Position numbers and translations under genes: made by a program. DNA of 40,294 bases from contig JADZDR010000015.1 of NCBI GenBank assembly GCA_020850945.1, forward strand, positions 1 through 40,294, given 5' to 3'. The notes under the pieces were generated by a model that worked only from the letters and a program-made list of their open reading frames with translations, had not been told where the DNA came from and did not search any database. Positions 10,448 to 18,026 of the stretch are shown piece after piece. Within the stretch, counting starts at the first letter, position 1. Every line of letters begins with the position of its first letter. This DNA is from Acidimicrobiia bacterium. Lineage in GTDB: Bacteria; Actinomycetota; Acidimicrobiia; UBA2766.

Positions 10448-11466
10448 CCCGTCTCTCCGAGCGTCTCACCCGGCCCCGGGTCGAGCGTGGCCAGAGCTGC
10501 GAGGTACAAGGACACGAAGTCCCCCATGACCGCGAGGTCGAAGAAGACGCCGAGTGGGGTCTCGGCATCGGAACGGACCGATTCGACACGGCCGACGCAC
10601 TCCTCGAGGAGACGCCGCGTGCGCTCGAAGCGGCGGCGTGTGCTCGCCGTCTCGGCGTCGTGGCGGAGCTCGACGAGGGCGACGAGCTGGCGCGTGACGT
10701 CACCGTGCTGGCCGAAGCCGGCCAGCTCCGCCTGGTCGGCTTCGGGGTGCGCGTTCCAGACGGCCTGGGCCTTCGCGTTCTCGTTGATCTGGCCCTTCCA
10801 GTGATGGGCGGCGGCCGCGGCGGCTCCCGCCGACCCGTGCACGAAGGGAATACGCCGGTCGAGGGCGACGGCGACATGCCGCGCCGGGTTCGCCGCCTCG
10901 GGTGCGTCGAGGCGGAGCTTGGGGATCGCCCCTCCGAGACGCGAGCCGCTCTCGTCGAGTCCCTCCCGCCAGTCGGGCACGAGGCCGAGCCGTCCCGCCA
11001 CGACGACAGGGACGGTCACGAGCTCGCCGAGCAGCGCTCTCGTCGGCACACCCGTGGAGAGCGCCACGACCGGACTGCCCACCTCACGGCACGTCGTACC
11101 GAGCTCTCCTCCACCCGCGGCGACGACGCGGGCACGGCGTTCCACGGCCTCGCGGGTCGCCATGACGGTCTCCGGTGTGTCGCCGCGGGGATCGAGGGCG
11201 AGGACGAGCGTCTCGGGGCCGACGTAGCCGGGCAACGCCTCGCCCTGGTGCACGGAGACGGGGCAGGCACCGTGCGCATCCATGACCGCGGCCAGCACCT
11301 CGCCCGCGACCGCACACGCGCCCGTGCCGAGCACGACGACGTTCGCGATGCCTTCGGGGTCCGGCAGGGCGACGTCGAGCGCGGCCGCGCGGGCCGTGGC
11401 GATCTGCTCCGGGAGTGCCGCCGCATGTGCGAACATCCCGAGGCTGTCGAGGACGGGCTCGTGCAC
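10444..11466 (-). CDS. TobH-like SIS-domain protein, degenerate PGI/PMI homologue
   Basis: 340 residues related to the archaeal/actinobacterial bifunctional phosphoglucose/phosphomannose isomerase family. The catalytic-base motif KGQINEN is present (Glu about 229). The partner His, 16 residues later in the family, is Gln here (about 245, PEADQAELAGF). The usual GMGGSAIGG and SYSGNTEET loops read GTGACAVAGE and DPRGDTPET. This suggests altered or absent isomerase activity; the same gene beside phosphomannomutase in mycobacteria (Rv3256c) also has no settled role. The GTG start has AGGGGAAG upstream. It lies 42 bp after phosphomannomutase and is translationally coupled to the RuBisCO-like gene. 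Confidence 0.85.
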   Translation of the reverse strand: MHEPVLDSLGMFAHAAALPEQIATARAAALDVALPDPEGIANVVVLGTGACAVAGEVLAAVMDAHGACPVSVHQGEALPGYVGPETLVLALDPRGDTPETVMATREAVERRARVVAAGGGELGTTCREVGSPVVALSTGVPTRALLGELVTVPVVVAGRLGLVPDWREGLDESGSRLGGAIPKLRLDAPEAANPARHVAVALDRRIPFVHGSAGAAAAAAHHWKGQINENAKAQAVWNAHPEADQAELAGFGQHGDVTRQLVALVELRHDAETASTRRRFERTRRLLEECVGRVESVRSDAETPLGVFFDLAVMGDFVSLYLAALATLDPGPGETLGETG

Positions 11467-11508
11467 TTCGCTTCCCCTCGTCGCGGCGGGCGGCAGCCGG
11501 TCACCGAC

Positions 11509-12846
11509 CTAACCCTGCAGGACGGCCATGACCTGTGGCAGGTACTGGTCGAGGAGGACTTGGTTGTCTGCTTCGAGGTTGAGTCGCAGCAGGGGTTCGG
11601 TGTTCGACGGCCGCAGGTTGAACCACCAGTCTCCGTAGGAGACGGTAAGGCCGTCCTCCCAGTCCCTGTCGGCGTCGGTGAACTCGTCGGCGACGACCTT
11701 CATGACCGTGTCGGGATCCTGCACCTTGAAGTTGATCTCCCCCGAGGACACGTAACGCTCGAACGGTTTGCGAAGCTCGGAGAGGGGCTGGCCGGCCTGG
11801 CAGAGCTGCTCGAGGACGACGAGAGCGGCGATGACACCGGAGTCGGCCCGGTAGTTGTCACGGAAGTAGTAGTGGCCGGAGTGCTCACCCGCGAACAGCG
11901 CGCCCGTCTCGGCCATGAGCTGCTTGATGAACGAGTGACCGACACGGCTGCGGATCGGTGTGCCACCCGCCTCGCGGACGACCTCGGGCACCGCCCGCGA
12001 GCAGATGAGGTTGTGGATCACCTTCTCCCGCGGATGCCGGGCGAGCATCCCCTTGGCCACTAGCGCCGTCGTCGTCGACCCGCTCACGGGTTCGGCGCGG
12101 TCGTCGATCAGGAAGACCCTGTCGGCGTCCCCGTCGAAGGCGAGGCCGACATCACAGCGGTTCTGGGTGAGGGCGGCTTGGAGATCGCGCAGGTTCTCGG
12201 GTTGGATCGGGTCGGCCGGATGGTTCGGGAAAGTGCCGTCGAGCTCGAGGAAGATCGGGAAGAGCTTCATGGGGAGGCGGTCGAACAGCTCCGGTACGAC
12301 GAGGCCGCCCATGCCGTTCGCCGTGTCGACGGCCACACGCAGGGGCTGCAGGGACGCCACGTCAACGAACCCGAGCACATGGTCCGTGTACTGGCGGAGC
12401 ACGTCCTCGCGTGTGACGACACCCTTGGAGATCGAGCTCTCGATCGCATCGGCCTCGATGAGCGCCTTGATCTCCCGCAGACCCGTGTCCTCCCCGACGG
12501 GAGCGGCTTTCGCGAGGCAGAGCTTGATGCCGTTGAACTCGGCCGGGTTGTGGCTTGCCGTGAACATGGCACCGGGTGAGTCGAACCGGCCGGAGGCGAA
12601 GTACAGCATGTCTGTCGAGGCGAGGCCGATGTCGATCACGTCGTCGCCGACGTCGGTCACGCCGTCGATGAAGGCCTTGGCGAGAGGCGCGGAAGACGTG
12701 CGCATGTCCCTGCCGACGACGATGCGGCCCGCATGCGTGAATTGGGCAAAGGCGCGCCCGATCTTCCGTACGATTCCCTCGTCTATCTCCTCCGGATACA
12801 CGCCACGAATGTCGTAGGCCTTGAAGATGACCTCGAGTGAAGACAC
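11509..12846 (-). CDS. manB: Phosphomannomutase/phosphoglucomutase
   Basis: Interconverts mannose-6-phosphate and mannose-1-phosphate (and usually the glucose pair), feeding GDP-mannose and cell-envelope glycans. The 445-residue protein shows all four alpha-D-phosphohexomutase motifs: phosphoserine loop TASHNP (Ser about 98), metal loop DGDADR, sugar-binding GEHSGH and phosphate-binding RPSNTEP. The GTG start at 12846 has AGGAG upstream. It heads the SIS/RuBisCO-like/MtnA-like series. Its first 20 bases overlap the start of a divergent membrane-protein gene. Confidence 0.95.
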   Translation of the reverse strand: MSSLEVIFKAYDIRGVYPEEIDEGIVRKIGRAFAQFTHAGRIVVGRDMRTSSAPLAKAFIDGVTDVGDDVIDIGLASTDMLYFASGRFDSPGAMFTASHNPAEFNGIKLCLAKAAPVGEDTGLREIKALIEADAIESSISKGVVTREDVLRQYTDHVLGFVDVASLQPLRVAVDTANGMGGLVVPELFDRLPMKLFPIFLELDGTFPNHPADPIQPENLRDLQAALTQNRCDVGLAFDGDADRVFLIDDRAEPVSGSTTTALVAKGMLARHPREKVIHNLICSRAVPEVVREAGGTPIRSRVGHSFIKQLMAETGALFAGEHSGHYYFRDNYRADSGVIAALVVLEQLCQAGQPLSELRKPFERYVSSGEINFKVQDPDTVMKVVADEFTDADRDWEDGLTVSYGDWWFNLRPSNTEPLLRLNLEADNQVLLDQYLPQVMAVLQG

Positions 12847-15379
12847 GCTCGCTCCTGTCCTGCGGGAGCCGTCGGAAACACCAGCCGCTCAGGGTACCGG
12901 CCCGCGCGGCCGCGGGGGGCAGGGAGACGAGTTCGTCGAGACCCTTTCGGACCGCCTCGCCACGGCACTTTCCTTCGGCGCAACCTACGCCATGCTGCTC
13001 CTGGTTTTCACACCCCGGCTCATCCTGAGCCGGACTCTGGCCACCGGCGGCGACATGGGCTCGCACCACTACGTGTCGAAGGCCGCCGCCGCGTTCCTCC
13101 CGTGGTCGCTGGGTGGATGGGCAAGCGGATGGTACGCGGGAATGCCCATGCTCGAGTTCTATTTCCCCGCGCCCTACGCACTCATCTGGCTCGTCTCCCA
13201 CGTCACGGGCTACGAGGTCGGCTTCAAGCTCGTGACGGTCCTCGGCATCTTCCTCCTGCCCGTGGCGGCCTGGATCCTCTTCAAGCTCATGGACGCACCC
13301 CGGCTCGCGTGCGCCGTCGCACCCCTCGCAGCCGCCGCGTTCCTCTGGATCGAAGGCCGAGAGGGCCCACCGGACACGACCCAGCTCGACATCTTCGGTG
13401 GATTCATCACATCCACCATGGCCGGCGAGTTCGGCTACTCGATCGCGCTCTCACTCGTCCTCGTCTGCCTCGGCCTGCTCTACCGCGCTACCCGAAGGAG
13501 CGACGCGCGCATCCCGTGGGGTCTCGTCGCGGGCGGGGCACTCCTCGTGGGCGTGACCACTGTCACACATCTCATCCCGGTCACGGTCCTCGGCTTCGCG
13601 GCGCCGGTGCTGGTGGTCGGGAGGCTGCGCCGCGACCGCACGGCCTGGATCGGTGCCGCGGTGGCAGGTGGGCTCGTGTTCATCGCCGGCGTCGTGCTCG
13701 TGTTGCGCACCGGAGCGCTGCGAGGACCGTGGTACGGGGTTGCGGCATGGCTCGGGGTCGTGGTCGCCGTCGCCGCTCTGGCGATGGCATGGGTCGCCGG
13801 CCTCGCGTGGCGACGTCTCGTGACGGTGGCCACGGTGGCGGGCCTCGGTTTCGGGGTCGCGGCGTTCTGGTTCGTGCCGTTCTGGGTCCTGCACGAGTTC
13901 ACGGCCCCGTCCAAGTGGACCAACGTGACCGGTGCCCACTGGATCGCACCGCTGCGCTTCTGGCCCTTCCTCGCGATTGCCGCCGCCGGTGTCGGTGTCG
14001 CGGTCTGGAGACGCCGGCCGGGGCCGCTCGTCCTGGCGTGGACGGGCCTGGCCGCGGCCGCAGCCTTCGAGCTCGCCCCGAGCGGCCCCATGGTGAACGG
14101 CCGCCTCCTTCCCGTCTGGTACCTGATGATGTGTCTCGTTGCGGTCTGGACGATCGGCGAGGTCCTCGAGGCCATTCCCCTGCAGGGAACGTGGCGTGTG
14201 GCGTGGGCGGCCGTCGCCCTCGTGGCCGCGGGGGCGCTCGCCGCGAGCTCGATCGCGACGTCGGAGAAGAACTCGCCCGGGGGAGCCACGTGGGCCCGGC
14301 ACAACTACTCGGGATACGAGGAGCAGGCAGGCTGGCCCGAACTGCAAGACCTGATGCGCACGATCCAGGATCTGCCGGCAGGGCGGGTCGCGTGGGAGTA
14401 CAACGCCGACTACAGCCGCTTCGGGACTCCGCGTGCCCTCGAGAACATCCCCTTCTTCACCGACAAGGACACGATGGAGGGGCTCCTCGTGGAGGGATCC
14501 ACCTCGGCCCTTCCCCACTTCTGGCTGCAGGGTCTCTTCTCGCCTGCGGCAACCGGCGCCGTGCCGGGGTACGGCTATCCGAGCTTCGACGCGGAGCAGG
14601 CGACAGCCCTGCTCGAGCTCTTCGGCATCCGCTGGTTCGTGGCCGAGACACCCTCGGTAGTCGCCGGTTTCGGCACCGAACCCGGCGTCACCGAACACGG
14701 TATGTCGGGTGATCGCTTCACGATCTTCGAGATCGAGGATGCCTCGATGGTGTCGATCCCACGTTACGAACCGGTGCAGCTCGACCCCGACGCGCTCGCC
14801 GGCATGGAGGACTGGCGGACCGATGTCGTCCTGCCCTGGCTGTCCGATCCTGCGGGCTGGGACGTCCCCCTCACGCTCGGCGCGTTCGGCGTGGGCGCGA
14901 CCGGTGACAACGCGGCGCTCGCCGCACGTGACCTGCCGACCGTCGACTCGGTGGAGGAGCTGCCCACGGCGCGGAGGCGCCCCACGCCGGATCCCGGCCC
15001 CGTCCCGGCCGAGACGGACAGAACCCGGATCGCGTTCCGCACGGAGCACGTCGGCGAACCCCACATCGTGGCGACGTCGTACTTCCCGAACTGGCAGGCC
15101 GACGGAGCCGACGGCCCCTACTTCCTCGCCCCGTCACTCATGCTCGTGTACCCCACGCAGGCCGACGTGACCCTCACATACGGGCCGAACCCGATCGAGC
15201 GCCTGAGCGGCTTCGTGAGCCTCGTCTCACTCGGGATCATCGCCGGCCTCGGGGCCGGAAGCGTGCGGCGCCGTATCCGGGACCGACGCGGCGGCCGACG
15301 GCACGATGCGCCGGGCGCGGGGGGTGGGAGCGGGGACGACGTAGAGACCGGACCTCCGGTTGAGGCCTATCCGGCGTAG
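12827..15379 (+). CDS. Large polytopic membrane protein, GT-C-like (PTPS-related family)
   Basis: About 850 residues with a dozen or so hydrophobic segments in the first 480 residues, a long soluble (probably extracytoplasmic) region, and a last membrane segment near the C-terminus. The early GGDMGSHHY and GWYAGMPMLEFYFPAPYALI motifs resemble the '6-pyruvoyl-tetrahydropterin synthase-related' membrane family, thought to be GT-C-type glycosyltransferases or similar to YfhO. A convergent DPM1-like gene and divergent phosphomannomutase suggest use of a polyprenyl-phosphate sugar; this is inference. The start is uncertain: ATG 12827 lacks a good Shine-Dalgarno and overlaps manB, and the next in-frame ATG would remove the start of the first membrane segment. 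Confidence 0.8.
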   Translation: MTSSEDTLAPVLREPSETPAAQGTGPRGRGGQGDEFVETLSDRLATALSFGATYAMLLLVFTPRLILSRTLATGGDMGSHHYVSKAAAAFLPWSLGGWASGWYAGMPMLEFYFPAPYALIWLVSHVTGYEVGFKLVTVLGIFLLPVAAWILFKLMDAPRLACAVAPLAAAAFLWIEGREGPPDTTQLDIFGGFITSTMAGEFGYSIALSLVLVCLGLLYRATRRSDARIPWGLVAGGALLVGVTTVTHLIPVTVLGFAAPVLVVGRLRRDRTAWIGAAVAGGLVFIAGVVLVLRTGALRGPWYGVAAWLGVVVAVAALAMAWVAGLAWRRLVTVATVAGLGFGVAAFWFVPFWVLHEFTAPSKWTNVTGAHWIAPLRFWPFLAIAAAGVGVAVWRRRPGPLVLAWTGLAAAAAFELAPSGPMVNGRLLPVWYLMMCLVAVWTIGEVLEAIPLQGTWRVAWAAVALVAAGALAASSIATSEKNSPGGATWARHNYSGYEEQAGWPELQDLMRTIQDLPAGRVAWEYNADYSRFGTPRALENIPFFTDKDTMEGLLVEGSTSALPHFWLQGLFSPAATGAVPGYGYPSFDAEQATALLELFGIRWFVAETPSVVAGFGTEPGVTEHGMSGDRFTIFEIEDASMVSIPRYEPVQLDPDALAGMEDWRTDVVLPWLSDPAGWDVPLTLGAFGVGATGDNAALAARDLPTVDSVEELPTARRRPTPDPGPVPAETDRTRIAFRTEHVGEPHIVATSYFPNWQADGADGPYFLAPSLMLVYPTQADVTLTYGPNPIERLSGFVSLVSLGIIAGLGAGSVRRRIRDRRGGRRHDAPGAGGGSGDDVETGPPVEAYPA

Positions 15380-16081
15380 AGACCGCAGCATGCGGACTGT
15401 GTCCGAGACGAGGTGCACGCTCGTCCCGTGCGTGTGACCTGTGTCGGACTCGGGATCACGCATGCGGACCGGCACCTCCACGATCTCGAAGCCCTGCTCG
15501 GCCGCGATCACGAGGACCTCCACGTCGAAGGCGAAGTCGTCGACGGTCGCGAGGCCGAAGACGAGACCGGCGACACCGGCCCGGAAGGCCTTGAGGCCGC
15601 ACTGCGGGTCCCGCACCCGCACGAGGCGGGTGCGGCGCACGAGGTTCCGGTAGAGGAAGCCTGTAGCCCGTCTCACGAACCCGCGGTGGTGCTCACGGCA
15701 GCCCACGGCCACGTCGGCACCGGTCTGCAGCGCCCGCAGCAGGTCGGCGATGTGGGCCGTGCCGTAGGCGAGGTCGGCGTCGGTGAAGACGGCGTGGTCG
15801 CCCTGCACGGACAGCATCCCCGACCGGATCGCCGCTCCCTTGCCCCGGTTGCGTGTGTGCGAGATGAGGCGCAGGGCCGACGTCTCCGGCCACGCGTCCC
15901 GGTGGGATCGCACGACGTCCGCCGTGCCGTCCGTGCTGCCGTCGTCGACGACCACGACCTCGCTCCCCACGCCGAGTTGCGTGACGAAGCCGGCCAGCTC
16001 TGCAAGCGACGTGGCGAGGTTCCCCGCCTCGTTGTACGCCGGAATCACGACGGACAGCGCGGGGCGGGCGGATTCGTGCAC
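15227..16081 (-). CDS. Family 2 glycosyltransferase, dolichyl-phosphate-mannose/glucose synthase-like
   Basis: 284 residues. A GT-A nucleotide-sugar domain starts immediately (LSVVIPAYNEAGNL), with VVVDDGSTDGT at about 43-53, RNRGKGAAIRSGM (78-90) and the metal-binding DAD at about 101-103. The pattern matches DPM1/DPG synthases, which load a sugar from GDP-mannose or UDP-glucose onto polyprenyl phosphate at the inner membrane face. No C-terminal membrane helices are present; a basic then acidic tail follows about residue 240. The GTG start has no strong Shine-Dalgarno. The 3' end overlaps the convergent membrane protein by 153 bp, and that neighbour may use its product. Confidence 0.88.
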   Translation of the reverse strand: MHESARPALSVVIPAYNEAGNLATSLAELAGFVTQLGVGSEVVVVDDGSTDGTADVVRSHRDAWPETSALRLISHTRNRGKGAAIRSGMLSVQGDHAVFTDADLAYGTAHIADLLRALQTGADVAVGCREHHRGFVRRATGFLYRNLVRRTRLVRVRDPQCGLKAFRAGVAGLVFGLATVDDFAFDVEVLVIAAEQGFEIVEVPVRMRDPESDTGHTHGTSVHLVSDTVRMLRSLRRIGLNRRSGLYVVPAPTPRARRIVPSAAASVPDTAPHASGPEAGDDPE

Positions 16082-16394
16082 GGACCCACAATAGGTGCGG
16101 GCTGCTTCACCGAGATCCGCCGCGCCCTCCGGCCGGGCTCAGCGGTAGATGCCGCGGCGGCTCGTAACGGCACCCCTCGTCATCCTCCACGTGGGCGTAC
16201 TCAACCACACCAGATGTATCTCAGTACGCCCACGTAACAGGCAACCCTCCACGTGGGCGTACTCAACCACACCAGATGTATCTCAGTACGCCCACGTAAC
16301 AGGAAACCTTCCACGTGGGTGTACTCAACCACGGCAACCCGGACCAGGTGTATCTCGAGTACAGGCCCCACACGGCGGGCCCGTCCCCACTCAA
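16082..16394. other. Intergenic region with hairpin repeats, no gene seen
   Basis: The 313 bases between the DPM1-like start and the PrsW-like fragment hold the promoter side of the glycosyltransferase gene and the 62-bp repeat cluster. Open frames across it consist of repeat sequence and are not credible genes. Confidence 0.7.
16189..16375. repeat. Three tandem 62-bp units, each an inverted repeat
   Basis: Unit 1: 13-bp arms 16189-16201 and 16223-16235, loop 21. Unit 2: arms 16251-16263 and 16285-16297, nearly identical including the loop. Unit 3: left arm from 16313 with one change, a loop longer by about ten bases, and a decayed right arm near 16358-16370. Arms read ACGTGGGCGTACT, and the loops share CACCAGATGTATCTC. 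The units start exactly 62 bp apart. They could be REP/BIME-like elements, tandem protein-binding sites or RNA hairpins. Confidence 0.92.
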
Positions 16395-16841
16395 GTGCGC
16401 AACGCACCAACCGATCCTCCGAGCGCCGCCGCCTTCGGCGTCGCCGAGACGTTCACGCTCGCCTCGCGGACCGTGCACGCCGCGGGTGCGCATGCCGGTA
16501 TCGACGTGAATGCGGTCATGTCGCGACCGCTCGTCGACCCCGTACTCCACATGATGCTGAGCGGCATCTTCGGTGCCGTGGCGTGGCGCACGTGGCACCT
16601 GCAGGGGCGGTTCTGCCTCACCCGGCGAGTCGTGGGCACCCTGCTTCTCGTCATGGCCCTCCACGACCTCGTCGACGGCGTACTCCTGTTCGGCAAGGCG
16701 GCAGGCGTTGTCGTGTGGGTCGCGCTCACGGCTGCGATCTACGTCGCGTTCAGGCACATCGCCCGCACGGCTGTCCCACCTGACAACCTCGACCTGGTTC
16801 CACCTCGCTGGAGACCCGCCGCGGGACCTCTCGGCATTTGA
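16395..16841 (+). pseudogene. C-terminal fragment of a PrsW-like membrane protease
   Basis: The frame encodes FGVAETF (like the PrsW FxxxE motif), then PLVDPVLHMMLSGIFGAVAWR (third-motif His), HDLVDGVLLF (HxxxD) and about three membrane segments. PrsW-family proteins are polytopic metalloproteases that cleave anti-sigma factors and other membrane proteins. The N-terminal half with EExxK is absent. Upstream in the same frame lie only the 62-bp repeats, so the gene looks truncated, with the repeat cluster at the break. Alternatively it is a short membrane protein starting at GTG 16395, though no Shine-Dalgarno supports this. Confidence 0.5.
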
Positions 16842-17037
16842 GGTACGAACCCCGCGGCCCCTGGCGGAGTTCGGTCAGGCCGGTGGGAGACAGTGGGTTT
16901 CGCTCGTCGGCTCGTGGGCGTCGGAACGGGTGCTGCTCGACGAAGCACATGCGCGCCCACACGTCCGGACCGCCGACGATCGCCGCGCGTCGACCGACAA
17001 TGTCAGTCGACATCCGCAGGTTTGGCAGACTCCGCCC

Positions 17038-17631
17038 ATGGCCGGATCCGTCGAGAATGTCTGCGTGTTCTGTGGCGCGTCGGCCGGCACGACAGGCGTG
17101 TACGCGCCCGCTGCGGCCGAGCTCGCAACCGTCCTCGTCGAGGCAGGCCTGCACGTCGTCTACGGAGGTGCAGACGTCGGCCTCATGCGAGTCGTCGCCG
17201 ACACCGCCCTCGCAGCCGGAGGCCGTGTGACGGGCGTGATCCCGCGGGGGCTCTTCACACGCGAGATCGCGCACAGCGGACTCACACAGCTCGTCGAAGT
17301 GGACTCCATGCACGCCCGCAAGCAGAGGATGTTCGACCTCGCCGACGCCTTCGTGGTCCTTCCCGGCGGCCTCGGCACGCTCGAGGAGGTCGCCGAGATC
17401 GCAACGTGGAGTCAGCTCGGCTTGCACGCCAAGCCGATCGTCCTCGTCGACGTGGGCGGGTTCTGGCAGCCGCTCATGGCACAACTCGACACCTGCGTCG
17501 CCGCGGGCTTCCTCACGGCGGAGAACCGTGCCTCGATCGCCTCCGTGGAGTCACCCGCCGAGGTGCTGGGAGCGATCGAGGGCTACGCCGTCGTGCCGTC
17601 GCAGAAGTGGATCGACACGGACGAAACCTGA
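17038..17631 (+). CDS. LOG-family protein (cytokinin riboside-monophosphate phosphoribohydrolase type)
   Basis: 197 residues. It begins VCVFCGASAG, contains YGGADVGLM (about 42-50), HARKQRMFDLADAFVVLPGG (92-111) and the diagnostic PGGxGTxxE (109-117). LOG enzymes hydrolyse nucleoside 5'-monophosphates, releasing base and ribose-5-phosphate; bacterial members often have broad nucleotide-salvage roles. The start ATG 17038 gives the family's normal N-terminus, and the longer in-frame extension upstream is not credible. No Shine-Dalgarno is obvious. It ends 17 bp before the convergent zinc-ribbon gene. Confidence 0.93.
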   Translation: MAGSVENVCVFCGASAGTTGVYAPAAAELATVLVEAGLHVVYGGADVGLMRVVADTALAAGGRVTGVIPRGLFTREIAHSGLTQLVEVDSMHARKQRMFDLADAFVVLPGGLGTLEEVAEIATWSQLGLHAKPIVLVDVGGFWQPLMAQLDTCVAAGFLTAENRASIASVESPAEVLGAIEGYAVVPSQKWIDTDET

Positions 17632-17648
17632 GGCCGCCGTGCCCGCGG

Positions 17649-17840
17649 TCAGGCGGACTTGCGCCGCACGGTCGCCCGCGTGAGGACCTCGTGCAGAGGG
17701 ATCGGGGGACTGCCCGGCTCCGGATCCTCCCACCACTTGTGCTCGCAGTTGTGACACGAGTGGAAATCGAGACGCTCCTCGTTGTGGAGCTTGATGCGGA
17801 TCCCGATCACACGATCCGCGCGGCAGTTCGGACAGCGCAT
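17649..17840 (-). CDS. Small zinc-ribbon protein
   Basis: A 63-residue protein with two CxxC knuckles, CPNC near the N-terminus and CHNC about 30 residues later, followed by EHKWWEDPEP. The spacing fits a single zinc ribbon like those of TFIIS/RPB9-type nucleic-acid-binding proteins; the function is unknown. The start is put at ATG 17840 because GAGG lies five bases upstream; a GTG seven codons earlier (17861) is possible. It is convergent with the LOG gene and about 190 bp downstream of the CPBP gene. Confidence 0.65.
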   Translation of the reverse strand: MRCPNCRADRVIGIRIKLHNEERLDFHSCHNCEHKWWEDPEPGSPPIPLHEVLTRATVRRKSA

Positions 17841-18026
17841 GTCAGCCTCGATGTCTTGCACAGCGCCCGTCCCTGGCCCCTACTACTCCTGATTCCGCCT
17901 ATCGACACTCTGTGTGGCACACCTGAGCCGCTCGTACCGATTCGGGCCCGAAATGACGCGCAGGGACCACGCCGCGTAGTACCTGTGCCCCAGACTCCCC
18001 CGAGTCGGCCGGCCTCACCCGGCGCC

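Noticed and set aside
9278-12063. Two long overlapping + strand open frames opposite the RuBisCO-like, SIS and manB genes
   Set aside because: Low-complexity, His/Arg/Asp-rich shadows of well-supported - strand enzymes.
16189-16375. CRISPR array
   Set aside because: Only three units; the intervening sequence is conserved rather than variable, each unit is itself an inverted repeat, and no cas gene is near.
16149-16394. N-terminal extension of the PrsW-like frame through the hairpin repeats
   Set aside because: The translated segment is just repeat sequence read in one frame, lacks membrane segments and lacks the EExxK motif.
17862-18026. tRNA or small RNA between the zinc-ribbon and CPBP genes
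   Set aside because: No cloverleaf, T-loop consensus or strong hairpin with T tract was seen.
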